The notes under the pieces are model-generated. The model did not search any database and was not told the origin of the DNA. It saw nothing but the letters and a program-made list of their open reading frames with translations. This document shows, piece after piece, positions 1-13,641 of a DNA stretch of 64,000 nt. How positions within the stretch are numbered: the first letter of the stretch is position 1; each line of letters starts with the position of its first letter. The position numbers and the translations under genes were made by a program. Source of the stretch: Microthyrium microscopicum (lineage: Eukaryota; Ascomycota; Dothideomycetes; Microthyriales; Microthyriaceae). The DNA lies in the NCBI GenBank assembly GCA_010405405.1, contig MU004244.1, positions 375,895 through 439,894 of the forward strand, written 5' to 3'.

Positions 1-1140
1 GTAGATACTAAAGTTCTAACAACGTCATCAGTTCTAATAGTAGTACTAAAAGCTTCAAAGGAAAGGATCAACATAAATATTAGCTTCCAATCCCAATAAG
101 AAGTAAACTAGGAGTTAATCTTATCGTCAAGAGGCCTAAATTAATCAAGTTCTTCTCCATTATCTTATTATAGAGGGTGTTTAAGCAAAGGGCAAGCAAA
201 TTCTAGTATAATCTTCCTTAAAATTACTAACGTTAAAGAATATAGGATTAGGTCTAAAGAGATAGTATATGCATACCATAGACATCCCTTAATAGCAAAA
301 TGCTAATCTTGAAGGCGTATAATCTTCTTGTAGGCTAAAAGGATAGTACTAAGGTTATAAAAGAAGATATAATTAAATTCACCCTTCAAGATAATGCCCT
401 TCCCTTAACACTTTACAAAATATTTAACGACAATATTGAAGTCTTTAGGAATCTCAACTTTATCGTTTGCAGCGTTCTTAGCCTCTGATTAGTCTAATTC
501 TGTCTTATTAGATCTTACAGATTGTGGTAGTAGGGACGCAGGTGTTTAAGATTATAGAGGATTAATTTGAAGGCTCAAAGAACTTAACGGTGAGGGTAGA
601 ATACAATTATAGTTTAAAGGTACTAGCGTTACTAGTATAGAAGATATAAAAGAGCTAATAGTAGTATTTGCTTTAGCTTTAGCTAAAGGCTTTTGAACGC
701 GTCCACTAGCACGTTTTTAGGGAGCAGAATAAACAAAAGATTTAGCTTTACGACCTATATTGAGCGACGGTAAGGTTGAATTACGATTAAATTTAATAAA
801 GGAACGAGAAAGTTGAAGTGATGGTAAAGTAGCAAGAATACGTACTTCACTATTAAGATAAATTATATATTTAGTATATTTAGCTTTAGTAAGAGCTAAT
901 ATAACTTAGAAACAGCTAAGATAACTTAGAATAAGCATGGTAGAAGAGTAGACATTAATTATTTAGTAGACTAGAAGAAGCTAATTATTGTAGTTACTAT
1001 AACATAATATAAACACCAAGATCTGGCATACTAACGCCTAAAACTAGCACCAAAAGATCTAGCGCCAAAAATAACCAGAGTTTCACAGATTCCAGTTCTA
1101 CAGGCTATTTTACGTGTGATTGGTGGAATCTGTGAAAATC
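1..1140. repeat. AT-rich, RIP-like block, element not identified
   Basis: This stretch is strongly A+T-rich and has no open frame of useful length. Its look (TA-rich words, little CpG) matches the RIP-mutated element further along. I see no LTR pair or terminal repeat that names it. It probably continues beyond the left edge of the window. Composition returns to normal at about 1,140. Confidence 0.6.
1081..1137. repeat. 14-bp inverted repeat at the edge of the AT-rich block
   Basis: TTTCACAGATTCCA at 1081-1094 is matched by its exact reverse complement at 1124-1137, with a 29-bp spacer. It lies at the switch from AT-rich to ordinary composition. It could be the end of a degraded DNA transposon or a small hairpin. 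No target duplication is visible. Confidence 0.45.
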
Positions 1141-2875
1141 TAGCAATTACTACATACAAGGGGGTGTCTGAGCGACCATCACTTTTCGATTATGGGTGTA
1201 GGAGGTGGATGGATGAGTGTGTAAGCCCGGTTCAGCCGACCGTGGATGGTAAATCTAAAGCCCGTCGGATTCTCGGACGCGAAGGGTGAAGATGCCAAAG
1301 CAGACGTCCCAAAGCAGCCAAGCTAAGCGGTGTAGGCTTGTTGGATCTGTGATTCAGCAGTGATTCTTGTGGTCGCCTGGCTCCAAGCTTGCCCAAGCTG
1401 GCTTCGGTGTCGGTCAGACTTCGTACCACCTCGCTAAAACCTCTCCAAATCCCCCCTAATAACTCTAATCTTCTGCGGCGTTTACTAATGTCCCGTCCAC
1501 TCAGAAGCCCGCATTCATCGCGTCATCTCAACTCATCTCAGTTTTGCATTCCAAAGCAGCTTGGTAGGGCGCCCTTCTGACTGTTGTCATTGACTCTGTA
1601 GTGCTGCTTGTACTGCGACTGGTTCATACATTTCTAATCCAAAGCCCCGAAGTCAACCAACCACACACTGTTGCTTTCGGCCTCATCATACGCTCCGATC
1701 GGATTCCTAAACTCCTCTCTCAGCGACACATATTACCCCATTGGGGATTTATGCCTCTATTCTCGTTATCTCCTCCATTACGATAGCTTGCGTTATGCTT
1801 TGCACACTCGTAGAATTGACTGTCCGATCGACCAATCTAGTGGTGATTTAACTTCACAGCCTAAACTGCGGGTACTGCGTCGTCACCAAGAGTTTCATTG
1901 TTCATCCACAAGCCATGGCGTTGTATAGGAGCAACGAGTCCTTTGCAGATATTCAAGGCAGCTATTTTTCTTCTGCTTGTCCAAATTAGGTGTTCTTGTC
2001 GCGGCCCTCATTTCTTTAACTTGGCTGCCTTGTGTCAGCCCCTGTCATCGAGTGCCAATGGCATGGCTCCAAGCTTGCTTGCTTCGCCCGCTTCTCGGAT
2101 TCAATTTCCAACGCGAGGGGCATTGTGCGAGAATAGAAGATCTTTGAGGCTGGAGTTTGCATCGCAAGCTCAATTATTAGTCTTGAGACTTTTGCAGAAT
2201 ATCCATTGACTCAATCCCTCTATGTTTGGGGCATTGCTGCTATCCAAAATCGTTCCGACCCACAGATCTTGATCTGTATCAATGATGGCATGATACCATC
2301 AAGAAGTACGGAGGTAAGGAGGGGAGGTTTGCTGAGTAAAAGGCGAAACACAGGGGTCGAGCTCCCCTGCTCCCGTGCCGCTAAACGTGGCACCATCTCT
2401 CAACTCTGGGCAGGTGCTATCTCAAGTCTCAAGTTTATCGCTGCCTGCTTCCAAATACGCCTAATTTATCCTTAGGAGTGTGCGTACTCCCATAATATGG
2501 TACATGAGCTCCATCAATCTCGCTCATTGATACCATGTAGTAAAGAGGAGCCACAAAATGCTCCTGAATCCTTGAAATCCCGAATTCATTAAGTGTCAGT
2601 CCATTTACAGACATTAGACAATACTGTTTACAGTCTCAATCTTGCTTACTATCAAGGCAGAAACTCCAGCATCGATAGCAATGTCTCAAATCTTCACAAG
2701 ACAGTGAATAAAGATGAGCCATGGGGGAACTGTCTTCGCTTCAAGCCTTCAACCCATGAAAAGAATGAGATACAGAGTACGTGCTGATTATTCAATGCCG
2801 CACACTAGATGATGCCACTGTTTGATCGTAGGTAAACGTTAACGAACCATATATACAGACACGATATCTGCTTAT
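1141..2875. other. Gene-free island between two RIP blocks
   Basis: Base composition is ordinary here, in contrast to both neighbours. Open frames are short (up to about 103 codons) and none shows a recognisable domain, splice pattern or signal peptide. I see nothing that can be named. It may be flanking sequence or a decayed gene. Confidence 0.4.
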
Positions 2876-2880
2876 ATGAG

Positions 2881-3032
2881 TGTTGTGATAAAGAATATGC
2901 CAAGGGATTAGATAATCGTAGGACCTAATTAGGGATAATATAATTCCCTAATTAGCGTGTCCTAAAAACTATATTAGGCCCTTAGACTCTTATAGTAATT
3001 AACTACGCTTTATTTCTTATATTCTTATAATA
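2881..3032 (+). repeat. 5' LTR of the Gypsy-like element
   Basis: A 152-bp repeat that aligns without gaps with 13642-13793. The differences I can see are transitions, as RIP produces. It starts TGTTGTGAT, and the target duplication ATGAG ends one base before it. Its outer part is less mutated than its inner part. Confidence 0.85.
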
Positions 3033-5650
3033 TTTAGTAGTAATAATTTAATTTAATTAGGACCTCTAGATAATAGACCTCTTATAAAAATTCCTAAATT
3101 TACTTTATTATTAATAATTACTTAGAATTAATATCTAGTAAGATATACTCTAAGAATACTATTCCTTAATTAGCTAGCCTTATTATAGCTTAATGCCTAG
3201 TAACTATATATTAAGAAATAATTCTTAAGATTTATATATAATAATATTCTTTACTACTATATATTTTAAAAATATCTTAAATTATTTTTAATTTAAACTA
3301 CTACTTTAAGAATTATTAAATATATTATAAGAATTATCTCTTCTATAATAATACTCTCTTTATTTCTACTAATTTCTACTATATTAATTATATAGCTATT
3401 AGATAAAATATAGAAACTTCTTCTTAAAAAATTCCTTAGAATAACGTTATAGGAACTTTACTATATAAATTAAAGCTAATAAGTAATAATATAGACTTTT
3501 AGCCTTAGGTTATCTTAGGAAATTAGATTAAAATTTTATTTATACTAAGGAAGTATAAAAATCTATTTTAGAATAATTTCTTAACTCTAAATTCTATTTA
3601 ACTAACTTTAGTATAGAAACTTTTAGATTTTAAGACTTTTTTTTTACCTTACTAAGATTATACTTTTTATTAAAACTATTACTTTCTTTTACTAAAATAA
3701 ATAACTAGTATAATAATATTATAGCTTAAGCTATAAAATAAGATACTTAGTAAATATAATACTAAGCTTAAATTACTAATTTAGGTTTTTAAGATAAGTA
3801 ACTTACTCTTATATTACTAAATAACCTTTCTAATATACTAAATCTTAGTCTTAATCTTATAACTTAAGTTATTAATATTTAGTAATTAAGGCTTTAAGCT
3901 TTAAATTATTCTATTAATATATATTAAGTTAATTCCTAGACTATTAATTATCCTTTTACTAAACTATAAACTCTCTTTTAGGCTTAGAACTATATTTCTA
4001 AGGAACTTAATTACGTTCTTTAAGCTTATAACTAAACTTTCTAATATAATAATAATAGAAATTAGTAGTTTATAAATAGGCCTATTCTTTTTTAGAGAGT
4101 ATTATTTTACCTTATTACTAATAGGTAAATTAAATAAAATTATAGCCTTAAACTTATAGAGAACGTTTAATATACTTAGTAGTAAGAAATAGTAAATTAT
4201 ATTACTAAATTAATCTCTTGCCTTAATATAAGTAAGTTTATCTTATATACTTAAGATTACTAAGTAAATAAAATTAAGGCTTATATTTAGACTTAGGCTT
4301 TAACCTAAGAAACTTTATAAATAGATATTACTTACTTAAACTTTATAAGAAAGCTAAGTAAGGAGTTAGATAAGACTATTAAATTACTTTTCTAAACTTT
4401 TAGTCTCTAAAAACTTATTAAGATAATAAGGAATATTCCTTAGAAATAGAAATAATATTTAACTAAGTTTAAGATACCTCTTAATAGTTTATTCTCTAAG
4501 AAACTAAGTAAGTATAATACTTAGGCTAAGAGCCTCTTTTATACTTTTAAGGCTAGTAAAGATATTCTTTTATTAAATTTTGCTCTACTTAAGTAGTAGA
4601 AAATTATTAAGGTTAAAGAATATCTTCTTATTAAGTAATGTCTTTTATAGGCTAACTTAGCTTAGTAATAGACTATAGAGAAGTTTAAGATACTTAAAAG
4701 TTTATCTTATTTCTTTACTTACTTTTAACCTATATTTAGTATTAAAAAAAATATACTTAAGATTAGTATTTAGTAGGATTATATATTATAGGTTTTATTT
4801 ACTAAGAAATTTATCTATTATTTTTATATTCTATAAACTTAAATAAATTCTATACTTACTAATTATAAAATAGGTATTTAAATCTAAGGAGGCTTTAAAG
4901 AATAAGTTATCTTTAAAGCTAAGTATAAGTATAGTACTATTCTTAACCTTATAGTTAATATTTTAGCTTTTAAATAAAAAATTATTAAATATAATATAAA
5001 CTTTTATAGAAATGCGTATAATACTTATAATGCTTATAAGCTAGAATAGCTTAATAAAATCTTTTTTAGTTTTAAAAAAAATAAAGAGCCTATCCTAAAT
5101 ACTAATTTTAAGAAATATCTTAAGAAAGTTAATAATAAAAGCTATACTAATAATAAGCTTAAGTTAAATAATAAAAATTTAGGATAGCTTAATACTATAA
5201 ATAGCTATAATTATTATCTTAAAGAATAATATAATACTTAATACTTTAAGAAATTTAACTTTAATAAAAAGTTATATTCTTCTTATAAAAAGGATTCTAA
5301 AAATAAAAAAGCTTCTATAGATAACTTTAAACTTAAGTACTAGAATTATAGTAAACTTAGCTACTATACTATAAATTATAAAAAACCTAACTAGTAATAA
5401 TAGAGTTTAAAAAACTACTATTACTAAGAAATAAATAAGAATTTTTTAGCTTAGAACTAAAATACTTTACTTATCTATATAATAACTAATAAGTTTTTCT
5501 TAACTATATAAGTAAATATAGTAATACTCTTTTATATCTATCTATTTACTTATATTATAAAAATTATTCTATTAAGACTATAGCTTTTTTAGACTTAGGA
5601 GCTAATTCTATTTATATTAGTTAAAAGATTATTAAGAAACTTAAAGCTTC

Positions 5651-5828
5651 TGTTAGAAATAGGTATAGATATTTAACTCGAACCTGTACTAAAACGGGTG
5701 CATAAAAAGCACGTTAGTGTCCACTAAGATTAGCAAAACACCTTGAATATTCCGTATAAGTAGAGTATATTCGTAAAGATTTAGACCGTTGCAGGAATTG
5801 AACCCGCGACCTGTTCCGATTCCTGACA
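5651..5828 (-). repeat. Left terminal repeat of the TRIM-like element
   Basis: A 178-bp repeat almost identical to 6445-6622. On the minus strand its first about 50 bases contain a tRNA-like T-arm with a B-box-like GGTTCAATTCC. Confidence 0.85.
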
Positions 5829-5966
5829 TTATCACCCTTCTTAAGGGCTGGCGTCCCGACAGCCCCGCAGCAGAATAACATCAAAACATTAGGCAGTTGC
5901 ACATAAACAACACACTACCGCAACTTCTACTCCTAGCCACGTACGCTTGCTTTATCAAAAATCTTG

Positions 5967-6205
5967 CCTGCTTCTACCGTAGCTAATCCTGCATCTGCAA
6001 CATTAGCTAGCCTGTTTGGGCTAGCCTTGATTCCCAAATTTAGTGATTCTCCTCACTGACTTTAGGGGACCCTCCACTCCGGAACTCAGATCGTGTTAGG
6101 TAGGGTCGCCTAAAATTAGTGATCGGAATCACTAAATTTGGGCATCAAGGCTAGCCCAAAGAGGCTAGCTAATGTTGCAGATGCAGGATTAGCTATGGTA
6201 GCAGG
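5967..6205. repeat. Long hairpin inside the TRIM-like element
   Basis: Arms of about 105 bases (roughly 5967-6073 and 6101-6205) are imperfect reverse complements around a loop of about 27 bases. Shared blocks include AGCTAATCCTGCATCTGCAA and GGGCTAGCCTTGAT. It could be a foldback or MITE-type insertion carried by the element, or a structural part of the element's RNA. I see no target duplication that would decide. Confidence 0.7.
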
Positions 6206-6444
6206 TCTTGTTCTGTGCCTCCTACGCTTTTTGGAGAAGGACTTTCAGTGCTGCTTGATCAAGGCAGGCTTGTTCTTGCCTTTACGACCAATCCAGGCTA
6301 AAGGACTTTCTTGTTCTTGCCTAAAATAAGGGCGCCCCTTCCCTGAGGGGCTGAAGCAAGCGTCATCACCTTTCAGGGTGTGTGAACGCTAATTTGGGGA
6401 CGGTAATTCCATACTGTTGGGCCCAAATGGATTAGCGGACACTA

Positions 6445-6622
6445 TGTTAGAAACAGGCACAGATATTCAACTCGAACCTGTACTAAAACGGGTGCATAAA
6501 AAGCACGTTAGTGTCCACTAAGATTAGTAAAACACCTTGAATATTCCGTATAAGTAGAGTATGTTCGTAAAGATTCAGACCGTTGCAGGAATTGAACCCG
6601 CGACCTGTTCCGATTCCTAACA
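6445..6622 (-). repeat. Right terminal repeat of the TRIM-like element
   Basis: A 178-bp partner of 5651-5828, with the perfect terminal inverted hexamer TGTTAG/CTAACA. The GCTTC target duplication follows at 6623-6627. This copy appears slightly less mutated than the left one. Confidence 0.85.
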
Positions 6623-9600
6623 GCTTCTATAATATTTATCTTAGAGAAAGAAATTACTCTTATAGATAGCTATATAGTTATAACTTCCTTTAGGATTTAC
6701 TTATTTTATTATATTAGGACTTTTTATAGCTACTTTAAGATATATATTCTAAATATTTTTAATCTTAATATTATTTTTAGACTCTTATAGTTTTAGTTAT
6801 ATAATCTATAAATTAATTAAATAATAAAGTAAATTAAGCTTATAGAGTAATACTTAGGAGGCCTTTATACTTATAAGCTTACTATAAGACGCTAAATAGA
6901 GCTTCTTTAGAATAAGAAGAGCTACTTAGAATAAATAGAGTAATTTATAGTTAGCTTTCTTTATATAATCTTTTAAGTACTTTAGAATAGAGTAAAAAGA
7001 GTAAAAAATAAAGTTAAGAACGTTCTTTAGCTAATTTAAGGAATATAAGAATAGCTTAATATTCTCTTAATAACTAATAATCTTAATATTAATAAACTTA
7101 CTCTAAAAGATAAAGGTATATAAAAACTTTTAAATAATTACTATAAGTTCTTTTATTATATCCTTTCTAAACTTTTACTATATTCTAAGTTTAATTATAA
7201 AATCTTTATAAGAGATACTTTTCTTTATAACTAGGCTTATTATTAGATATCTAGCCTATAACTAAAAAAGTAGAAAAAGTAGATTTAAGAATTACTTACT
7301 AAAGAACTTATTAAAGTCTTAAGAAGTCTTTAGAGTTTCTCTATCCTATTTATATTAAAGCTAAGAAAAAAATAGAGAATATATATTAACTATTATCTAC
7401 TTAATATAGTTATATATAAGGATACTTATCTTTTATTATAAATTAATAAGTATCTTAATACTATTAATAGAGTAAGATTCTTCTCTAAGCTTAACTTCCT
7501 ATTAGGCTATTAATAAGTCTATATAGTAAAAAAAAATATTAAGAAAATAGCTTTTAATACTAAGTTTAGGAAGTATAAGTTCTTTATTATACTTTTTAGA
7601 TTAATAAATACGCTATTATTTTTTTAGTATATAATAAATACTCTTCTCTAGCTCTTCTTATTAACTTATATAATTATTTACTTAAATAATATTATTATTT
7701 ACTTAGATACTATAGAAGAATATTATAAGTATATTACCTAGGTTTTAAAGATTCTTTAGAATAATAAGCTCTATGCTTATTTTAATAAATATATCTTTAG
7801 AATTAAGAAAATTAAATTCTATAGCTATAAAGTAAGAAATTAATAAATCTAATCCTTATATAAAAAGACTACCTTAATTAAGTCCTAGCTTATACTTAAG
7901 AATATATATAAAGTACGTTAATTCTTTAGTCTTACCTTATACTATTAGTAGTATATTAAAAATTTTACTAAGATTACTACCTCTATTTTTAATCTCCTAA
8001 AAGAGGCTAATCTAGATATTAAGAAAAAGAAGTACTACCTTATTACTTAGACTTATTAATATACTATAGCCTTTAATAAAATTAAGACTTTATTAACCTT
8101 ATTACTTATCTTAATAATATATAATTTATAAAAGCCTATAAAGCTTTAAATAAATGCTTTAAATTATATAATTAGTTATAAGCTAGTATAAAAAAATAAC
8201 TAAAGTAAATAGTACTTAGTTACTTTTAATAGCTATAAGCTAAGTAAAGCTAAACTTAATTATTTAGTATATAAGAAAAAGCTTCTTATAGTTAAGAATA
8301 TAATTAGGAAATACTAATACTACTTTCTAAGAAAAACTATTAAAGTAATTATAAATTATAATAGCTTATAATATATAAATATAATTAAGAATAATACTTA
8401 ATATATTACTTAATAAATTAAAGAGTTCTAAGAATTTAATCTTATTTTTATATATTATAAGAGTTTCTAAGTAGTAGTTCTTAATACTCTTAGTTATTAT
8501 CTAAACTTTTAAAAAGGATAAATTAATATTATCTAGAAAATAAAGCTTAAAGATAGTAATAATAATTTATCTTTTAAAGCGTAAGCTACTTTATTAGAAT
8601 CCTTATAAGAGTAAAAAGAATAAGAAGCTCTTTATATATAGAGCTTATAAAAAGTATTAGAAAAGAAAAATTATATTATCTCTACTAGTATATAAAAAAG
8701 ACTCTAAAAAAGTATTCTTAATTATTTTTAGATTAATCCTAATAAAGATATTAGAAGAAAATATAAGTATTTATTCTTAGAGAAAGATTCTATTAAAGCT
8801 AAGATACTTACTAGTTTACTCTATATTTATTTCTTTTATTACTAAGACCTTATTAAGAAAGTATATAATTAATATAGGTATTTATTATATATAGGCTTTA
8901 CTAATATCTTTAAACTAAAGAGTTAATAGCTAAGAATAGAGAATAACTTTTAAAAATTTATTAAGTTCTATCCTATATATTAAGTTTAATAAATAGATTA
9001 AAGTAGGCCTAAATATAGGTTTTACTATTAAGTATAAAACTTATAGCTATTTAAGGCTTAGAAAATTAACTTAATTAGTAAACTTCTATAAAGTCTTCTT
9101 AAGAACTAGTATATTATTTATATAATTAACTATATTATAAAATAGCTTATTATAGAAGTAGTATTAAATATTATTACTTCTATAGTTATAGAATTTATTT
9201 ATAGAAAAATTATCTTAAAATATAGTTCTTCTTAATTATTAATCTTAAATAATAGACTTTAGTTTATTTTAGACGTAATTTTATTTTTATTATAATAGAT
9301 AAAGACTAAGTACTACTTAATAGCCTTATATAACCCTTAGTCTAATAAAAAGATTAAGAAATTTAATAGCCTACTAGGTATATTCTTAACTAAGTTTCTA
9401 AAAGGAAAACTTATAGCTAGCTAAGATCTATATCTAGATTAAGTAGTTTATACTATTAGGATATAAGCTTATACTATATTAGAAATATTTCTCTTCTTCT
9501 TTATTTATAAAAAAAATCCTAAAGATTTTAAAATAAGCTAGGTAAAGGAAAATAAATAAGCTAAATTAACTAGTACTATACTTCTTATCTATATAATTAT

Positions 9601-12600
9601 TAAAGATTACCTAAAGAAGGTTAGAATTATTAAGTAAGTTTATTATAACGCTTTATTAAAATAAGCTATAGCCTTAAACCTTATTAATAGTAATATAATT
9701 TTAAAAGAGGACTCTATTATTAAGTTCTCTATAAGTTTTTATATACTTCTTAAAAATTTAAATAAAACTAAATTCTAGGTAGTATAGTTTAGCTCTTATA
9801 AAGTCTTAAAAGCTTACTTTTTAAGAATATACGCTTTTAAGATACTTAATAAAAGAATACTTAGAAACTTTATCTATAGAAATTACCTTATATAAGTATA
9901 TATATAAAAAGAAAATAAATATTATTACTAGAACTAGCTATATTTTAAATATAAGTAACTAAGTAAGAATAACTTTAAAAACGTTCTAAATAAAGAATAT
10001 AAAAGTAAAATAGATATATCTACTATAACTAAGAAAGACTAGCTTAATAGATTAAGAAACCTTTTAGTAGAGTTAATTAATATTAAGAAGTTTAGTATTA
10101 AGAGATATTACTTAAGTTTACTTACTATCTCTTTTAACTTTATAAGAAAAGTTTAAGAAGCTAAAATAGGTATTTATAAATAAAAAAAAAAAAATTCTAT
10201 AATAACTATTTATAATCTAAGTAGTAACTTAGAAACTTCTATAATATTAGAATATATTTCTTTTAACTTAATTTTAGCTTTAGTATAAAGTAATTTAAAA
10301 TAGATAGAGTAAATTATATAGAAGGTAGAATATTTTATAGTACTATAAGATTTAGTAAAAGAGAAAAATAATAATATTTCTATTCTTCTAAATTAAAACT
10401 TAGTAAAAAAGGAAATTCTTCTAGCTATAGTAAATTAAGAATTAATCTTTATATTATTAGAATAATAAGAGTAAAGAAATAAATTATTAAAGCTAAAGAG
10501 CTATAATAAGATTACTACCCTAATTGCCTATATATCTATACTAGAAGTAATAAATCTATATAAATAGGTATCTAATCTTAAAGAAGATTATTAAAATATT
10601 AATCCTTTATTACTAAATACTATAGAAGTAAAGGTTTTTTCTATAGATTATCCTAAACCTAGTCTACTATAAGAGATAAATATAACTAAAGGATTCTTAT
10701 AGAATACTAATATATTTAGGCTAATTATAACGCTTAGTAATTCTATATACTTTAGTACTAGCTTATAATATTTAGAATTAAGATAAAAATAGTAGAAGAC
10801 TACTTCTAAATAAGAAATTATTCTATATATAGATATAGGTAAGGTACTTATAAGAAAAAAAAGAAAAATTAATCTTTTATTATTTCTTTTATAACCTTTC
10901 TTAATTATATTTATTTAAGGAAACTATTTATAAGAAATTACTTTTATTTATTATTAATTTAAGTAAACTATTATAAGTAATAATAACTAAAATTAAACCT
11001 TTAAATCTCCTTAGTAATCTCTAAGACTATTACTAAGGTTATTTAAATATAATAAGCTATCTTTAGATCTCTCTAGTAATTCCTAAGACTATTACTAAAA
11101 GCCTTTTTATAAAATATTTAATAGTAAGAAATAGGAAACCTAAATAACCTAAATTCCTAAGCTAACTTACTACTTTCTAATTTTAAAGTAATATAAGCTT
11201 AATACTACCTTTCTCTATTTCTTAGAAAATAACTAACTCTAAGAGTCTAGTCTTATTTCTTTCTTTATATAAGTAAGCTAATATACTTCTTCTCTATTAA
11301 AACTAAATATAGTTAGTAAAGCTTTTAGATAATTAGAAATAGTATAAATAATAGGCTACTAGTAGAGCTATAAATAGAAGTAATAAGTAGTTTAGTAATT
11401 ACCTATATTAATTATATAGTACCTATGCTTATCTTCTTTATTATAAATAAATAATTTTATTTACTATTTAGAGTATAATTTATATAAGCTCTATTAAATA
11501 TAAAATTACTCTTTATATCCTAAAAGACTATATAATTATACTAAGTAATAACTTCTTTATCTAAGAGCTTAAGTATATAGTAGTATTTATATTTATTATA
11601 ATATTAATTAGGTTAGTAACTTTAAATATAAGCTATAGCTACTTATAACTTATTACTACTAAATAATAAGTTAGTTATTACTATAGTAGCTAGCTTAGTC
11701 TAAGTAAGATTATACTTAATATAATATTTAAGTAATACTAAGATCTTTTAAAAGATTTTAATTCTCTAATTTTAAAGATTCTATAAGACCTAGATAAGCT
11801 TATTCTAAGTCTTTTTCTTATATATTTATAGCTAGTAGTTTAAATAGATTAATTAACTACTTATTATAGTATAAGCTATATTATTAAGTAAATACTTATA
11901 AGTTTACTTATTAAGCTTCTTTAAGAAAGCTAAATAATAACTTAAATTAAGCTCTACTTTAATTTAAGGCTTAGGTAAGGTTTTATATATACTACTTTAT
12001 TTTTTTATAAGCTAACATAATAGCATCTTTATCTTTTCCTTACTTAAAAACTTAACGTACTTTAGTTTATTCTTAAAAATATTTAAGAAGCTAGTTTTAT
12101 TAACTATATACTTATATACTTATAGAATATTATAAGTTTATTCTAGCTTAAGTATTATATAATAGTAGTAGCTTTAGCTATACTCTTAGTTAATAATCTA
12201 GTATAAGATTATTTTAAAATATACTAAGCTATTTTAAATACGCTAGAATATATCTTCTATTACTTAAATCTAAAAATATATTATATTTTACTTTATACGT
12301 ACTTATATAGAGTTAAGTAATATAGTATTTAAGAAGTTATAATTTAGACTAAAGGTATTAGTAATATAAGTACTAAATATTATAAATAGCTTAATCTTAT
12401 TTTAATCTAGAAAACTTATTTCTTAGAGCTATTAAAGCATTACTTACGTTAGAGTATTCTTCTTAATAGAACCTATTTTTCGTTTAAGTATTTCTTAAGT
12501 AGCTTATTTATAAGCTAACTTCTACTAGTAAAAGAACTTATTCTTTAAGACTAGAAAATATTATTTAAACGTAAGTAATTATTTATAAGATTATCTTATC

Positions 12601-13641
12601 TTAGAATTAATATTATAGTAGCTTATAGAAGCTTACTAGTAAGTCTTCTTAGGAAAAGGATTTAAATAGCTAATACTTTATTAATAACTAAATTTAGCTA
12701 AAGAAGGTAAAAAGTAGTTATTATTATTCTCTATACTTAAGAATTTTAATATACTACTTTATTAGCTATAAGCTTTAGCTAGAGAAAATAAATATATAAG
12801 TATATTTATAAATAATTATAAATATTCCTTAGAATAAAGTTAAGTAACTAGACTTAAAGATTAAGTAGTAGAACTTAAAGCCTACTATAAAGATTTAGCT
12901 TAATTATATTAAGCCTAAGAAACCTAAGAGTAAGTACTACGCTTTCTAAATAGCTTTAAAGATAATATAATTAATTTAGTATAAAAAGCTATTTTAAAAA
13001 GCTTTTATAATTAAGAGCTTAAGAAGAATTAAGAATTAAAGAAGGAAAATATATAAAGCTACTTATACTTAATAATATTAAAAGTATAAGAGGAAATTTA
13101 CTTCTACTAGCTTAAAGTATTATAAAAGTATAATAAAGAAGAAGAAGAGAAAATAATAGATTATAAAGCTTTATAGATATAAGATTAAGTCCTTATCTTA
13201 TATTTACTTAAACTAGTAATTATTACTTAGTTCTTTATTACTACCTATATATTACTTTTTATAAACTTTATTCTTTAAAACTTTAAAGTATAGGTTATAT
13301 ATATTTTTTACTAGATTAAGTAGCCTTAGTATATTTATATAAACTTCTTATAATTTCTTAATTTATTACTACTAATAGCCTCTATATAAATAAACCTTTT
13401 TAAAAGGATTAGGAACTATAAACGCCTAAGTACTATTTATAATAATTTAACCTAAATTTTAAGAAAAATCTTAGAGAGATAATTCTTTAGAGATTACCTT
13501 ATAATATAGCTAAGGTAATAGCCTTAGACCTTAGATAAGTTCCTTATTAGTTATTATAATGTTCTTTTTATTTTACTTATTTATTAAAGCTATAACTATA
13601 GGATTTATAATCTTAAAAGAGTTTATGCTAGTAAGAAAGAA

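Larger units (their letters stand above)
5651..6622 (-). mobile_element. TRIM-like miniature LTR element nested in the Gypsy relic
   Basis: A 972-bp element with 178-bp direct terminal repeats (5651-5828 and 6445-6622) that begin TGTTAG and end CTAACA or CTGACA. It is flanked by the 5-bp duplication GCTTC at 5646-5650 and 6623-6627. It has no room for, and no trace of, gag or pol, so it fits a terminal-repeat retrotransposon in miniature. A purine run (reverse complement of about 5830-5843) directly abuts the left repeat, suggesting the element lies on the minus strand. No primer-binding site is certain. Its ordinary composition against the AT-rich host shows that it arrived after most of the RIP of the Gypsy element. 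The two repeats differ at fewer than ten sites, apparently all transitions. It appears whole as a structure. Confidence 0.8.

Noticed and set aside
1101-1145. Possible Helitron 3' end (hairpin followed by CTAG)
   Set aside because: The base after CTAG is C rather than the T expected of a host AT site, and no matching 5' end was found.
5714-5902. Minus-strand frame across the left TRIM repeat
   Set aside because: It is explained by the terminal repeat and its border, not by a gene. The tRNA-like arm in it is also not a full tRNA gene, since no D-arm or matching 5' acceptor strand is visible.
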